A stretch of 64,000 nucleotides of DNA. It comes from Pseudomonas sp. MPC6 (GTDB taxonomy: Bacteria; Pseudomonadota; Gammaproteobacteria; Pseudomonadales; Pseudomonadaceae). Location: NCBI RefSeq assembly GCF_006094435.1, contig NZ_CP034783.1, positions 6,599,001 through 6,663,000 of the forward strand, read 5' to 3'. Below the pieces are notes generated by a model. The model searched no databases. It saw only the letters and a list, made by a program, of their open reading frames with translations, and was not told where the DNA came from. Each line of letters opens with the position of its first letter. Positions within the stretch are counted from its first letter, which is position 1. The position numbers were made by a program, and so were the translations under genes. Positions 35,001-43,663 of the stretch are shown here, piece after piece.

Positions 35001-37675
35001 AGGCCCATGGCCGAGGGATCGAGGCCCTCATCGAGCAAGCCGCGCAAGGCCTGGATCCGCTCCGGTTGCGGGCTGACTTCCTGGCCAGCGGCCAGTTCGT
35101 CGAGCATGTTGATCAATGCTTCGTGGGCACTTTGCGCCTCGTGAAAAAACCGCTCGCTGACCGCCAGGCTGCTTTCCTCCACTGCGCCATAGAGGTCGAG
35201 CAAGGCTTCGCAGAGCTCATCCACCGGATGCAGATCGGCCAGGTGCGCGCCTTCGCCCAGGGTGGTCAATTCGTCCAGCAGTGCACTGAGTTCCTGCCGC
35301 TCGCCGGGATGTTCCTGCCAACGCCGCAACAGGCTTTCGGCATCCAGCAGAATGTCCATGCCCTGGGCGAGAAAGTTGTTGATCAACTGCGGATCGCGCT
35401 TGATGCGCAGCCCGGTATTGGGTGCACTCAGTAGACTTTGCAGACGCTCGGCCAGCAACGCCTGGGTGCGCTCGATCAACGAGCGGGCACCGGGAATCCC
35501 GGCCAGCGGGTCGCGCTTGAGTTGCCGCAGCCCGAGGCGGAACAGGCCTTCGGCCTCCAGCAACAGTTCGACTTCATCCAGATCCAGCGCCAGCAGGTGG
35601 GCCTTGTATTCCCGGGTCAATTGATCCAGCGGCGCTGCCAGCTCGGCAATCGGCAAAACGCCCGCCATGGAGGCGCTGCCCTTGAGAGTGTGCAAGGCCC
35701 GCTGCAACTCGTCGCTGGCCTGCAACGGCAGCTGCTCGGCAGCCCGGTCGAGGAAGCGGTTGAGACTGCCCAGATGGGTTTCGGCTTCGTTGCGAAAAAT
35801 CTCCAGCAACACCGGATCAAGCGCCGCAACATCCTGCGTCACCTCATCCGCCGGCGGGTTGTCGGCAGCGACGGGATTGCCCAGCACATCGGCCAGGGTC
35901 TGCAGGAGGGCCGGATCGTCCAGTTCCTGATGATCGCGCATCACCTGTGCCTGCGTCGGGCTGAGCACCTCTTCAAGCACCGGCACCTGTTGCTCGCTGG
36001 GGAAAAAGCCGAGGGCGGCCAGGCTCTTTTGCGCGACGTCGAGCAGATGTTCGCCCGGCGCTTCGGGATCGTCGCCAAGGCGCTCCAGGTAGTACTCGAT
36101 GCTGGTCACGATGTCGGCCAGGCTGTCGAGTTCCTGCCAGCCGGGGTGATCCGGATCCAGCAACAGATGCTCGTGGATAAACTGGTTGCAGGTTTCGATC
36201 AGGCTCGCCGCGCGGCTCAACGGAATCATCGCCAGCGCGCCGCGCACCTGGGTCAGCAGCGCCGGCAGTGGCTGCAGGTGCTGGCGATCCCAGTCGGCGT
36301 CGATGTAGTCGACGATCATGTCCTTGGCCTGTTGCAGGCAAATGCGGGCTTCCTTCATCACGATCTGGTGGATCTGCGTCAGGTCCGTGGTCGGTAGACG
36401 GCTTTCTTCCTGGCTTTGCGGCTCGACGGTGCCGACCATGCCGGCCAGGGTCGCTTCGACATAGAGCAAGGCGCCGGCGACATCCATCAGGATTGCGTCA
36501 TTGGGCTCGCGCTGGCCTTGGGCTAGGCTCAGTACCACCGCCAACTGGTCGATGATGACCTTGCGTGGCTGGCCGAAACCGAGCACCGCCAGGGTGTCGG
36601 CGATTTGCCGCAGCGGCGCCAGCAAGCTCTCGAGGTCCGAGGTGTGCTGGCGATCGCTGCGCACGAACAGGTCCAGGCGCTCCTTGACCCGCACCAGTTC
36701 TTCGCACAGCGCTGAAAGCACCGAGCGCATGGCGTCGCGGTCGGGGCCGGCCAGCCGTGCCCGTTCTTCATCGACCATCGCACTGTCAGGCAGCGCATCG
36801 TCCAGTCCGTAGCGATCTTTCATGGTCAGCATCTGCCCGGTGGGGTGTTCGGCCTTGGCAATGTAAAACAGTAAACGCTTGAGCAGCATCGGTGGCGCCG
36901 GCTGATTGATGCCGGGCATGCCCCGTTCGAGCAGCCGTTTGAGTTCCTGATCGGCCTCCTTGAACAGGCTTCGCAAGGCCGGGCTGTTGGCGATCGCGCC
37001 GCTGCGCATGCCTTCGACCAGCGCCGAGGCGACTTGCCACAACGGCCCCAGTGGCGCAGGGCCACACAGCCCTTCCAGGCGCGAAAACACCTGGGCCAGA
37101 TACCCGAGATTAGCCTCCTCATCCTGTTCGCGCAGCAAACCGGCCAGGGCCATCTGCAACATCTGCCGCAGCTTGCGTAGCACATCAGGCAAATCCGCCG
37201 GCTCCAGCAACGCCAGGGATTGCTCATCCAGTGGCGGCAGGTCCGGCAATTGCGGGATGAACAGGCTGGTTTCCGACAACAGGCTTTCGCCGCGGACGGT
37301 GCGCAGATCGTTGATCAACGGCAACATGACCAGCGGCAGGTCCCGACGGACGCTTTGCACCCGGTCGAGGTAGATCGGCAGTTGCCCGAGGGCCTGCAGC
37401 AACAGATGGATCGCCTCCTCGCGAAGGCTGACACGGTGGCGCAGCAGGGCGCGGGTCAGTTGCTCCATTTCTTCGGCGAACAGCGCCGCGCCGTAGAATT
37501 CGACCATCTGCAGGCTGCCATGAACCTGATGGATGCACGCCAGGCACTCGCTCAGGGCGTGCGTCGCCTGCGGGTCATCCAGCAAGGTGACGATCGCCTG
37601 ATGCGCCACTTTCAACGTTTCGGCAATCTCGCCCTTGACCCACTCGAGGGCCACATAGTCGTGCCGATCACCCAT
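32084..37675 (-). CDS. chpA: Chemosensory hybrid histidine kinase ChpA
   Basis: 1863 residues, start MGDRHDYVALEW. CheA-type kinase of the Pil-Chp twitching/surface-sensing system. Order: Hpt-like site near residue 48 (HQVHGSLQ), degenerate Hpt-like segments, true Hpt sites near 662 (LHTLKGSA), 1013 and 1153 (both LHTLKGGARM), dimerisation region about 1260-1330, HATPase about 1400-1585 (LRNAVDHGLES, GRGVGMDVV), CheW about 1590-1730, REC about 1745-1860 (VVDDSVTVRK, phospho-Asp in LLDIEMPRMDG). It is far shorter than the roughly 2470-residue P. aeruginosa protein. Residues about 925-961 are encoded by an in-frame REPIN between Hpt domains. Confidence 0.93.
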   Translation of the reverse strand: MGDRHDYVALEWVKGEIAETLKVAHQAIVTLLDDPQATHALSECLACIHQVHGSLQMVEFYGAALFAEEMEQLTRALLRHRVSLREEAIHLLLQALGQLPIYLDRVQSVRRDLPLVMLPLINDLRTVRGESLLSETSLFIPQLPDLPPLDEQSLALLEPADLPDVLRKLRQMLQMALAGLLREQDEEANLGYLAQVFSRLEGLCGPAPLGPLWQVASALVEGMRSGAIANSPALRSLFKEADQELKRLLERGMPGINQPAPPMLLKRLLFYIAKAEHPTGQMLTMKDRYGLDDALPDSAMVDEERARLAGPDRDAMRSVLSALCEELVRVKERLDLFVRSDRQHTSDLESLLAPLRQIADTLAVLGFGQPRKVIIDQLAVVLSLAQGQREPNDAILMDVAGALLYVEATLAGMVGTVEPQSQEESRLPTTDLTQIHQIVMKEARICLQQAKDMIVDYIDADWDRQHLQPLPALLTQVRGALAMIPLSRAASLIETCNQFIHEHLLLDPDHPGWQELDSLADIVTSIEYYLERLGDDPEAPGEHLLDVAQKSLAALGFFPSEQQVPVLEEVLSPTQAQVMRDHQELDDPALLQTLADVLGNPVAADNPPADEVTQDVAALDPVLLEIFRNEAETHLGSLNRFLDRAAEQLPLQASDELQRALHTLKGSASMAGVLPIAELAAPLDQLTREYKAHLLALDLDEVELLLEAEGLFRLGLRQLKRDPLAGIPGARSLIERTQALLAERLQSLLSAPNTGLRIKRDPQLINNFLAQGMDILLDAESLLRRWQEHPGERQELSALLDELTTLGEGAHLADLHPVDELCEALLDLYGAVEESSLAVSERFFHEAQSAHEALINMLDELAAGQEVSPQPERIQALRGLLDEGLDPSAMGLIRSDGSRTLSIRELGSATAELAQTATEFGLPQSPDVGAGLPAKDSQAPRLSMENASSLTTFAGKPAPAGGRVGLDDEIVAIFLEEAVDILDSAGQALQRWLGDPDNAAPLLSLQRDLHTLKGGARMADVDPVGDLAHELESLYEGLVDRRFSHGEALAQLLQHSHDRLAELLEQLQHQQPLTDPGELIDVIRHYRQDNARTLERVEPAPANDTAAHDPELQDIFLEEGFDIIENSGAALVRWQAEPTNRQEVETLLRDLHTLKGGARMVEIVPIGDLAHELEFLYEGLSAGVLQATPALFALLQSSHDRLAQMLDATRAGDPLPAADQLIDAIRNFSHPAVPETPAVTLATHKPEPLVLPPDAGADMVKVSAELLDDLVNLAGETSIFRGRIEQQVNDARVALSEMETTIERMRDQLRRLDTETQGRILSRQQVDAERLGYEEFDPLEMDRHSQLQQLSRALFESASDLLDLKETLDRRNQDAENLLQQQGRINTELQEGLMRTRMVPFERMLPRLKRIVRQVSSELGKDVEFIVGNAEGEMDRNVLERMAAPLEHMLRNAVDHGLESAEVRIAAGKPAQGRITLDLSREGGDIIFDIRDDGAGVPLDAVRRKAIKRGLLAPDSHISDRDVLQFILQPGFSTAEKITQISGRGVGMDVVHEEVRQLGGTMSIDSVPGQGVHFRIRLPFTVSVNRALMVQCGEDQYAIPLNTIDGIVRVLPNELEGHYRLDPPTYNYAGQHYELCYLGELLKTSARPKLLGQSLPLPVLLVQCNERHVAVQVDAMAGTREIVVKSLGPQFAAVQGLSGATILGDGRVVLIVDLLAPIRAMQARVPQRALAHDAEPEPHKPLLVLVVDDSVTVRKVTSRLLERHGMNVLTAKDGVDAMLLLEEHLPDLMLLDIEMPRMDGFEVATRVRADERLRHLPIIMITSRTGQKHRDRAMAIGVNDYLGKPYQESVLLDSIALWSKTHA
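34791..34905. repeat. REPIN inside chpA, in frame
   Basis: Inverted arms CAGGAGCTGGCTTGCCAGCG (34798 on) and CGCTGGCAAGCCAGCTCCTA (ending near 34893) lie within the chpA reading frame. They are translated as VGAGLPAKDS on one side and TFAGKPAPAGG on the other, in the linker just before an Hpt domain. Confidence 0.93.
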
Positions 37676-37724
37676 AACCACTCCAGTCCGCACCCCAATC
37701 AGGAATCATACGCCCCAGGGCGCT

Positions 37725-39782
37725 TCACACTTTATCAGCAGCCTGCGCCCGGGTGGCCGGCAAGGTGAACCCGGACACCGAACGTCGCAGCTGACTGGCC
37801 ATTTTCGCCAGGTTGCCGATGCTTTCGGCGGTGGCCGTGGAACCGGACGAGGTTTGCGTGGTGATCTGCTGGATCACGTTCATCGTCAGGGAAATCTGCC
37901 CGGCCGAGGACGTCTGTTGCTGCGCGGCGTTGGAAATACTCTGGATCAGCGCCGCCAGGGTCTTCGACACCCCTTCGATTTCTTCCAGGGCCACCCCGGC
38001 ATCCTGCGCCAGACGCGCGCCGCGCACCACTTCGGTGGTGGTCTGCTCCATGGAAATCACCGCTTCGTTGGTGTCGGTCTGGATCGCCCGCACCAGGGTT
38101 TCGATCTGTCGCGTCGCAGCGGACGAACGCTCGGCCAGTCGTTGCACTTCGTCGGCCACCACGGCAAAACCGCGTCCGGCGTCACCGGCCAGGGATGCCT
38201 GGATCGCCGCATTCAGGGCGAGGATATTGGTCTGGTCGGCAATGTCATCGATCAGGCTGACTATATCGCCGATTTCCTGGGAAGACTCACCCAGTCGCTT
38301 GATGCGCTTGGCGGTGTCCTGAATCTGCTCGCGAATATTGTCCATGCCGCGGATCGTGTTATGCACCACTTCGTTGCCCTTGTTGGCGATTTCCACCGAA
38401 CGCTCGGCCACCGCCGAAGATTCGGCCGCGTTGGCCGAGACCTGATCGATGGACTCGGCCATGTCGTTGATCGCCGTGGACGCTTCGGCAATCTGCTGGG
38501 CCTGATGCTCCGAGGCCTGCGCCAGGTGCATGGCGGTGGCCTGGGTTTCCTGCACGGCGGCGGCAACCTGGCCTGCCGTGAGGTTGATCGTCGCCACCAG
38601 GTCGCGCAACTGATCGACGGAGTAGTTGATCGAATCGGCGATGGTGCCGGTGAAGTCTTCGGTCACCGTGGCGGTCACGGTCAGGTCGCCGTCGGCCAGG
38701 TCCTCGATTTCGTCCAGCAGCCGCATGATTGCGTTCTGGTTGCGCTCGTTCTTCTCGGCCGTCTCGCGCAACTGACGATTGGTTTCGCGCACCATCACCA
38801 GCCCGATGAGGATGATCGACATCAGTGCCGCGAGGCCCAGAACATAGCCGCCAATGGTGTCGGTGTTGCGCCCGCCGGCGAGGTTTTCGAACCCGGTGGC
38901 CAGGAGCGAGGCTTCGTCGAGCAGGGTTTGCGACAAGGTAAAAATGTGGCTGGCCGATTCCCGGACCTTGAACAGCTCTGGCGACGTTTCGAGGATTTCG
39001 TCCACCGAACCCGAGACGAATTCGAACAGTTCGGAAATCTCGATCAACCGGGCGCGGGCATCGCGGTCTTCGACCTGGCTCACCTTCAGCGCCGGGTTAC
39101 CCTGGAGCATGCCAGTGAGCACCTGGCCGAATCGCGCGGCGTCGCGCCCAAACGCGTCGGCGGCCTGTTGCGAGCTTTCGTCTCCGGACAGCACGGTGTT
39201 CACCGCGCCGAGGATACGTTCAGCCAGCAGCGTCTGACGCTGGGCCATCGCCACCTGTGCGGCCGGCGCACCGCGCTGCAGGAGGATTTCGACGACCTTT
39301 TCGTATTCGACCTGCAGCTGCGGCACGGTTTCGGCCAGGGTGGCGGCAACCTGATGCAGGGACAGGACGGTCTGTTCGCTTGCGAGGATGGTGTCGGTGT
39401 TTTTCAGCAGACGCTCCCAATCCAGCTGCACGGCGCGCATCTCCGGGCGCACGGTAGACGGCGCCGGCGGCAGGCCGGTGGCAGGGTCGCCGTTCTTCAA
39501 ATAGCCCCAACGCCGGGCAAAATCATTGCGCGCGTCGCTGAGCAGCTTGAACGCCGCCGCCTTGCCCGCCGCGGCTTCGGTGGCGTTCTTGGCAATGCGT
39601 TGGGACAGCACGCGCAGTTCGCCGGCGTGACCGATGTACTGCTTGTCGTACGTGGCCTGGGTATTGAGGTAAGCGAAGTGGGCGAACAGCAGCATGATGA
39701 AGACGATCAGCGCGATGAACAGCGCGACAATCTGCGAGCGGCTACGCGACCCTTCCGGCTTGCCTGTTTTTGCTTTTGTCAT
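37725..39782 (-). CDS. pilJ: Methyl-accepting chemotaxis protein PilJ
   Basis: 685 residues. Membrane helix about 18-39, a periplasmic sensing region with two PilJ-type helical modules (about 45-310, first starting [13 protein letters not shown]), second membrane helix about 312-330, a HAMP-like linker, then the signalling domain with hairpin tip [20 protein letters not shown]. It feeds the kinase ChpA. About 50 bp upstream of chpA on the same strand. The methyltransferase gene pilK expected between them is missing. Confidence 0.95.
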   Translation of the reverse strand: MTKAKTGKPEGSRSRSQIVALFIALIVFIMLLFAHFAYLNTQATYDKQYIGHAGELRVLSQRIAKNATEAAAGKAAAFKLLSDARNDFARRWGYLKNGDPATGLPPAPSTVRPEMRAVQLDWERLLKNTDTILASEQTVLSLHQVAATLAETVPQLQVEYEKVVEILLQRGAPAAQVAMAQRQTLLAERILGAVNTVLSGDESSQQAADAFGRDAARFGQVLTGMLQGNPALKVSQVEDRDARARLIEISELFEFVSGSVDEILETSPELFKVRESASHIFTLSQTLLDEASLLATGFENLAGGRNTDTIGGYVLGLAALMSIILIGLVMVRETNRQLRETAEKNERNQNAIMRLLDEIEDLADGDLTVTATVTEDFTGTIADSINYSVDQLRDLVATINLTAGQVAAAVQETQATAMHLAQASEHQAQQIAEASTAINDMAESIDQVSANAAESSAVAERSVEIANKGNEVVHNTIRGMDNIREQIQDTAKRIKRLGESSQEIGDIVSLIDDIADQTNILALNAAIQASLAGDAGRGFAVVADEVQRLAERSSAATRQIETLVRAIQTDTNEAVISMEQTTTEVVRGARLAQDAGVALEEIEGVSKTLAALIQSISNAAQQQTSSAGQISLTMNVIQQITTQTSSGSTATAESIGNLAKMASQLRRSVSGFTLPATRAQAADKV

Positions 39783-39824
39783 CGGTCCTCGCCTTTAACC
39801 CAACCTGTGATCCTTGCCGAGAAC

Positions 39825-39947
39825 TCCTGTAGGAGCGAGCTTGCTCCGGGCGGCGCTCCGACGATGAACCTGAGAACACCGCGGGGTGTCAGGCTTGCAC
39901 CGTTATCGTTGACGACCATCGCGAGCAAGCTCGCTCCTACAGGGGTC
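39825..39947. repeat. REPIN overlapping the 3' end of pilI
   Basis: CTGTAGGAGCGAGCTTGCTC and GCGAGCAAGCTCGCTCCTAC are inverted. The loop (AACCTGAGAACACCGCGGGG region) is almost the same as that of the REPIN at 41541. The right arm lies inside the last codons of pilI. Confidence 0.92.
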
Positions 39948-40484
39948 CAGCGCGACGTTCAGGAAACTTTGCGACTGCACCAACGCAAACGGGCTGAACA
40001 CCTGCCAATTATGCTCACGCTGAAACCGGCCTTTGACGAAGGCTCCGATCGGGCCGTTCAGCTCGCTCGGTGGCACTGGCTCCAGGCTGTCCTGGGCGAA
40101 GTGCTGCAAGCCGAAGACTTCATCGACCATCAACCCGGTGAACATATCGCCATGCTCCACCACCAACACCCGCCGCTGCTTGCGCAGAGGCGACAGTTCA
40201 TGACCGAAGAAGCCACACACATCCATGATCGGCAGCAATCGCCCACGCAAGTTGGCAACGCCCCTGACCCAGGGCTTGACGCCCGGCAGCTGAGTGCACC
40301 GCGGTTCGTGCAACACTTCGCTGATTTCGCCCATGGGCGCGACGTACCAGCGCTCGCCCAGGCGAAAACCGATACCGCTCCAGCTGTCCTGTCGGAACGG
40401 CTGGGACGGCAGGTCCGCCGCCAGCAGACGACAACGCCGATCGATCTGCAGCAGCAGTTCGAAGGCGGTCAGCGACTCGGTCAT
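39903..40484 (-). CDS. pilI: CheW-like adaptor PilI
   Basis: 193 residues, CheW domain (GIGFRLGERWYVAPMGEISE at about residues 37-56; GVANLRGRLLPIMDVCGFFG). It couples PilJ to ChpA. The last 15 or so residues (CRSELARDGRQR) are translated REP sequence, so the original stop codon has probably been replaced by REP insertion. It lies ten bases after pilH and about 120 bp before pilJ. Confidence 0.93.
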   Translation of the reverse strand: MTESLTAFELLLQIDRRCRLLAADLPSQPFRQDSWSGIGFRLGERWYVAPMGEISEVLHEPRCTQLPGVKPWVRGVANLRGRLLPIMDVCGFFGHELSPLRKQRRVLVVEHGDMFTGLMVDEVFGLQHFAQDSLEPVPPSELNGPIGAFVKGRFQREHNWQVFSPFALVQSQSFLNVALDPCRSELARDGRQR

Positions 40485-40494
40485 GGCGGGGATA

Positions 40495-40860
40495 TCAACC
40501 GGCCAGTACGTTGTTCAGGGTCTTGATCAGGGTGTCTTCGTCGACCGGTTTGGTCAGGTAGTCCTTGGCCCCCTGACGCGTGCCCCAGACCTTGTCGGTT
40601 TCCTGATCCTTGGTGGTGATGATGATTACCGGAATGTGTCCGGTTTCCGGGTCTTTGGTCAGCTGGCGGGTCGCCTGAAAACCGTTGAGGCCGGGCATGA
40701 CGATGTCCATCAGCACCGCGTCGGGTTTTTCCTGGCGGGCCAGGGCCACGCCGTCGGCGCCGTTTTCGGCTTTCAACACTTCATGACCGTGCTTTTCCAG
40801 CATGCCGGTCAGTTTGTACATTTCGGTCGGCGAATCATCGACGATCAGAATACGTGCCAT
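40495..40860 (-). CDS. pilH: Response regulator PilH
   Basis: 121 residues, a lone receiver domain: MARILIVDDSPTEMYKL, phosphorylated Asp in VLMDIVMPGLNG, Thr in IITTKD, Lys in YLTKPVDED. In P. aeruginosa PilH acts with the retraction side of twitching, partly as a phosphate sink. The ATG at 40860 is chosen because the receiver fold begins there; eight codons upstream in the same frame are not conserved. Confidence 0.95.
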   Translation of the reverse strand: MARILIVDDSPTEMYKLTGMLEKHGHEVLKAENGADGVALARQEKPDAVLMDIVMPGLNGFQATRQLTKDPETGHIPVIIITTKDQETDKVWGTRQGAKDYLTKPVDEDTLIKTLNNVLAG

Positions 40861-40916
40861 GGTCTTCCCCATTCTTGTCGACACCGGGCCCGCTGGCCGA
40901 GCGTCACTGTGGTGTC

Positions 40917-41321
40917 TTACTGCGGCAAAACGGCGGCGAAGCCCGGTACATGGGCCTGGATCGCGTTCAGCAGTTCTTCCTTGCTGAAAGGCTTGGTCAA
41001 AAACTGGTCCGAGCCGACGATGCGCCCCTTGGCCTTGTCGAACAGCCCGTCCTTGGACGACAGCATAATCACCGGTGTGGATTTGAACGCGCTGTTGTTC
41101 TTGATCAAGGCGCAGGTCTGATAACCGTCCAGACGCGGCATCATGATGTCGACAAAGATGATGCCGGGGTGATTATCGACAATCTTGGCCAGGGCATCGA
41201 AACCATCGATGGCCGTGATGACCTCACAACCCACGTTCCTCAACAGCGTTTCGGCGGTGCGGCGAATCGTCTTCGAATCGTCGATCACCATGACCTTCAA
41301 GGCGCTGGAATGCTGTTCCAT
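40917..41321 (-). CDS. pilG: Response regulator PilG
   Basis: 134 residues, single receiver domain: LKVMVIDDSKTIRRTAETLL, phospho-Asp in IIFVDIMMPRLDG, Ser in IMLSSKDG, Lys in FLTKPFSKEE. PilG promotes pilus extension and cAMP signalling. Start MEQHSSALKVMVIDD taken at 41321. First gene of the pilGHIJ-chpAC cluster, divergent from gshB. Confidence 0.95.
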   Translation of the reverse strand: MEQHSSALKVMVIDDSKTIRRTAETLLRNVGCEVITAIDGFDALAKIVDNHPGIIFVDIMMPRLDGYQTCALIKNNSAFKSTPVIMLSSKDGLFDKAKGRIVGSDQFLTKPFSKEELLNAIQAHVPGFAAVLPQ

Positions 41322-41540
41322 AAGTGCTCTACCGTCGCCTTTGCGAATCAAATTGTCCATGCGCGCCCACCGGAGGCTTGAAACCCTTGATGTTCAAGGC
41401 CCCACACGATATGGCAGCCTTTTTAGCACAGTCTCCAAATCCAATCTATCGGGGGACCGGCGCGGCGGTTTTTCCTTGACCCGGAACACACTCAGCGCCA
41501 CTCTGACGCCACTTTTATACGGTCCTGTGGATTGATTTTT

Positions 41541-41643
41541 TGTGTAGGAGCGAGCTTGCTCGCGATGAACCTGAGAACCCCGCGGGGTGTCAGGCTACCA
41601 GCGTTATCGTTGACGGCCATCACGAGCAAGCTTGCTCCTACAG
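41541..41643. repeat. REPIN between pilG and gshB
   Basis: GTAGGAGCGAGCTTGCTCGC and GAGCAAGCTTGCTCCTACAG are inverted. Its loop nearly repeats that of the REPIN at 39825 (GAACCTGAGAA, CGCGGGGTGTCAGGCT, GTTATCGTTGACG), so the two share a recent origin. Confidence 0.92.
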
Positions 41644-41682
41644 CAGATCGCCATAGCCCCCCCAAATCTTGAGGAAACACCC

Positions 41683-42654
41683 ATGAGCGTTCGCGTCGGG
41701 ATTGTCATGGATCCTATTGCCGGCATCTCCTATAAAAAGGATAGCTCGCTGGCCATGCTGCTGGCCGCGCAGAAGCGCGGTTGGGAACTGTTCTATATGG
41801 AACAGCGGGATTTGTACCAGGCCGAAGGCGAAGCGCGGGCGCGGATGCGTCCGTTGAAAGTCTTCGCCAACCCGGAAAAATGGTTCGAACTGGACGCCGA
41901 GCAGGATTCGCTGCTGAGCGACCTGGACGTGATCCTGATGCGCAAGGACCCGCCGTTCGACATGGAGTTCGTCTACTCCACGTACCTGCTGGAGCAGGCC
42001 GAGCGCGCTGGCGTACTGGTGGTCAACAAGCCGCAAAGCCTGCGCGACTGCAACGAGAAACTGTTCGCCACGCTGTTCCCGCAGTGCACGCCGCCGACCA
42101 TCGTCAGCCGTCGCCCGGACGTATTGCGTGAGTTCGCCGATCACCACGGCGACGTGATCCTCAAGCCGCTGGACGGCATGGGCGGATCGTCGATCTTCCG
42201 CCACACCGCCGGCCACCCGAACCTGTCGGTGATCCTCGAAACCCTGACCCTGCACGGCAATCAGCAGATCATGATCCAGGGTTACCTGCCGGCGATCGTC
42301 GATGGCGACAAGCGCATCCTGATGATCGATGGCGAACCGGTGGATTACTGCCTGGCGCGCATCCCGGCAGCGGGCGAAACCCGCGGCAACCTGGCCGCCG
42401 GTGGGCGTGGCGAAGCGCGTCCGCTGACCGAGAAAGACCGCTGGATCGCCGCCCAGGTCGGCCCGACCCTGCGCGAGAAAGGCCTGCTGTTCGTCGGCCT
42501 CGATGTAATCGGCGAGCACCTGACGGAAATCAACGTCACCAGCCCGACCTGCATTCGCGAGATTGATAATGCGTTCGGCACCGACATCGGTGGCCTGCTG
42601 ATGGATGCCATCGAGAAGAAGCTGCAAGCTGCAAGCCTCAAGCCGCAAGCTTGA
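41683..42654 (+). CDS. gshB: Glutathione synthetase
   Basis: 323 residues, ATP-grasp fold. It ligates glycine to gamma-glutamylcysteine. N-terminus VGIVMDPIAGISYKKDSSLA, DPPFDMEFVYSTYLLEQAE in the substrate domain, and the ATP loop LKPLDGMGGSSIFR. The ATG at 41683 follows GAGGAAACACCC; the longer frame is in REP sequence. The last residues (KKLQAASLKPQA) come from a GCAAGC-type repeat that covers the end of the gene. Confidence 0.97.
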   Translation: MSVRVGIVMDPIAGISYKKDSSLAMLLAAQKRGWELFYMEQRDLYQAEGEARARMRPLKVFANPEKWFELDAEQDSLLSDLDVILMRKDPPFDMEFVYSTYLLEQAERAGVLVVNKPQSLRDCNEKLFATLFPQCTPPTIVSRRPDVLREFADHHGDVILKPLDGMGGSSIFRHTAGHPNLSVILETLTLHGNQQIMIQGYLPAIVDGDKRILMIDGEPVDYCLARIPAAGETRGNLAAGGRGEARPLTEKDRWIAAQVGPTLREKGLLFVGLDVIGEHLTEINVTSPTCIREIDNAFGTDIGGLLMDAIEKKLQAASLKPQA

Positions 42655-42700
42655 AGCACGCGGCATACAGCTTGTCGCTCGAAGCTTGTCGCTTGAAGCT
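42619..42700. repeat. AAGCTGCAAGC-type short repeats spanning the gshB stop codon
   Basis: Interleaved copies of AAGCTGCAAGC / GCAAGCTTGAAGC and GCTTGTCGCTCGAAGC / GCTTGTCGCTTGAAGC form imperfect palindromes. They differ from the GTAGGAGC REPs. Confidence 0.75.
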
Positions 42701-42723
42701 AAAAACCAACATTGCGTTATCAT
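42693..42723 (+). promoter_or_regulatory. Possible tonB promoter
   Basis: TTGAAG at 42693-42698 and TATCAT at 42718-42723 are separated by 19 bp, longer than ideal. Transcription would begin inside the loop of the hairpin at 42701-42757. Weak evidence. Confidence 0.3.
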
Positions 42724-42757
42724 GCCGGGCCCGTAAAAACGCGATGTTGGTTTTTTT
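42701..42757 (+). terminator. Terminator-like hairpin ending four bases before the tonB start codon
   Basis: AAAAACCAACATTGCG at 42701-42716 pairs with CGCGATGTTGGTTTTT from 42740, followed by a T-run to 42757. It can end gshB transcripts, and because its arms have A and T tracts it could work in both directions. The tonB ATG follows at 42761, with no visible ribosome site apart from weak TTGG. Confidence 0.75.
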
Positions 42758-42760
42758 GTC

Positions 42761-43660
42761 ATGACGCTTCCGTCCGATCTGCCCGTTGAACTCGCCCATC
42801 GTGGCGTGCGCCCGGTCGATCGCCTCGGTTTTACCCTGTTCCTGGCGGCGCTGATTCACCTGGCCTTGCTCTTGGGTGTCGGCTTTACGATGGTCGAACC
42901 CAAGCAGATCAGCAAAACCCTGGAAATCACCCTCGCCACCTTCAAAAGCGAAAAAAAGCCGGAAAAAGCCGATTTCCTTGCCCAGGAAAACCAGCAAGGC
43001 AGCGGCACCCTGGAAAAGAAGGCGATCCCCAAGACCACCGAGGTCGCGCCGTTCCAGGACAACAAGGTAAAGAAAGTCACACCACCACCGGCAGCCAAGC
43101 CTGAAGTACGGGAAGCCCCGCCCAAGGCAGCCGTGACCACCGTCGCGCCCAAACCGAAAAAAGCCCCGGCCAAGACCGCAGAGCCCAAGACCGACACCAA
43201 ACCCAAGGTGGCGGCGCCGACGTTCGACAGTGAACAGCTGTCCAGCGACATCGCCAGCCTCGAAGCGGAGCTGGCCAACGAACAACAGCTGTACGCCAAG
43301 CGCCCGCGTATCCACCGCCTGAGCGCCGCCTCGACCATGCGCGACAAGGGCGCCTGGTACAAGGATGAATGGCGCAAGAAGGTCGAGCGCATCGGCAACC
43401 TCAATTACCCGGACGAGGCCCGGCGCAAACAGATCTACGGCAACTTGCGCCTGATGGTCTCCATCAACCGCGACGGCTCGCTGTATGAAGTGCTGGTGCT
43501 GGAGTCGTCCGGGCAACCGCTGCTGGACCAGGCGGCGCAGCGCATCGTGCGGCTTGCGGCGCCGTTTTCGCCGTTTACCGGGGACTTGTCGGACATCGAC
43601 CGGCTGGAAATCATCCGTACCTGGAAATTCGCCCGTGGGGACCGGCTCTCCAGTAACTGA
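42761..43660 (+). CDS. TonB energy-transducing protein
   Basis: 299 residues. One membrane helix (about 24-44, FTLFLAALIHLALLLGV), a Pro/Lys-rich periplasmic spacer (about 95-165), and a TonB C-terminal domain (RIGNLNYPDEARRKQIYGNL; SSGQPLLDQAAQRIV; IIRTWKF). It transmits proton-motive force to outer-membrane receptors. This gshB-linked gene is the second tonB of Pseudomonas (TonB3-like in P. aeruginosa, where it is tied to twitching), not the main iron-uptake tonB; no exbBD is adjacent. It lacks a clear ribosome site. Confidence 0.9.
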   Translation: MTLPSDLPVELAHRGVRPVDRLGFTLFLAALIHLALLLGVGFTMVEPKQISKTLEITLATFKSEKKPEKADFLAQENQQGSGTLEKKAIPKTTEVAPFQDNKVKKVTPPPAAKPEVREAPPKAAVTTVAPKPKKAPAKTAEPKTDTKPKVAAPTFDSEQLSSDIASLEAELANEQQLYAKRPRIHRLSAASTMRDKGAWYKDEWRKKVERIGNLNYPDEARRKQIYGNLRLMVSINRDGSLYEVLVLESSGQPLLDQAAQRIVRLAAPFSPFTGDLSDIDRLEIIRTWKFARGDRLSSN

Positions 43661-43663
43661 CGC

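Noticed and set aside
37854..40526. 890-codon plus-strand open frame
   Set aside because: Antisense of pilJ and pilI; no protein family features.
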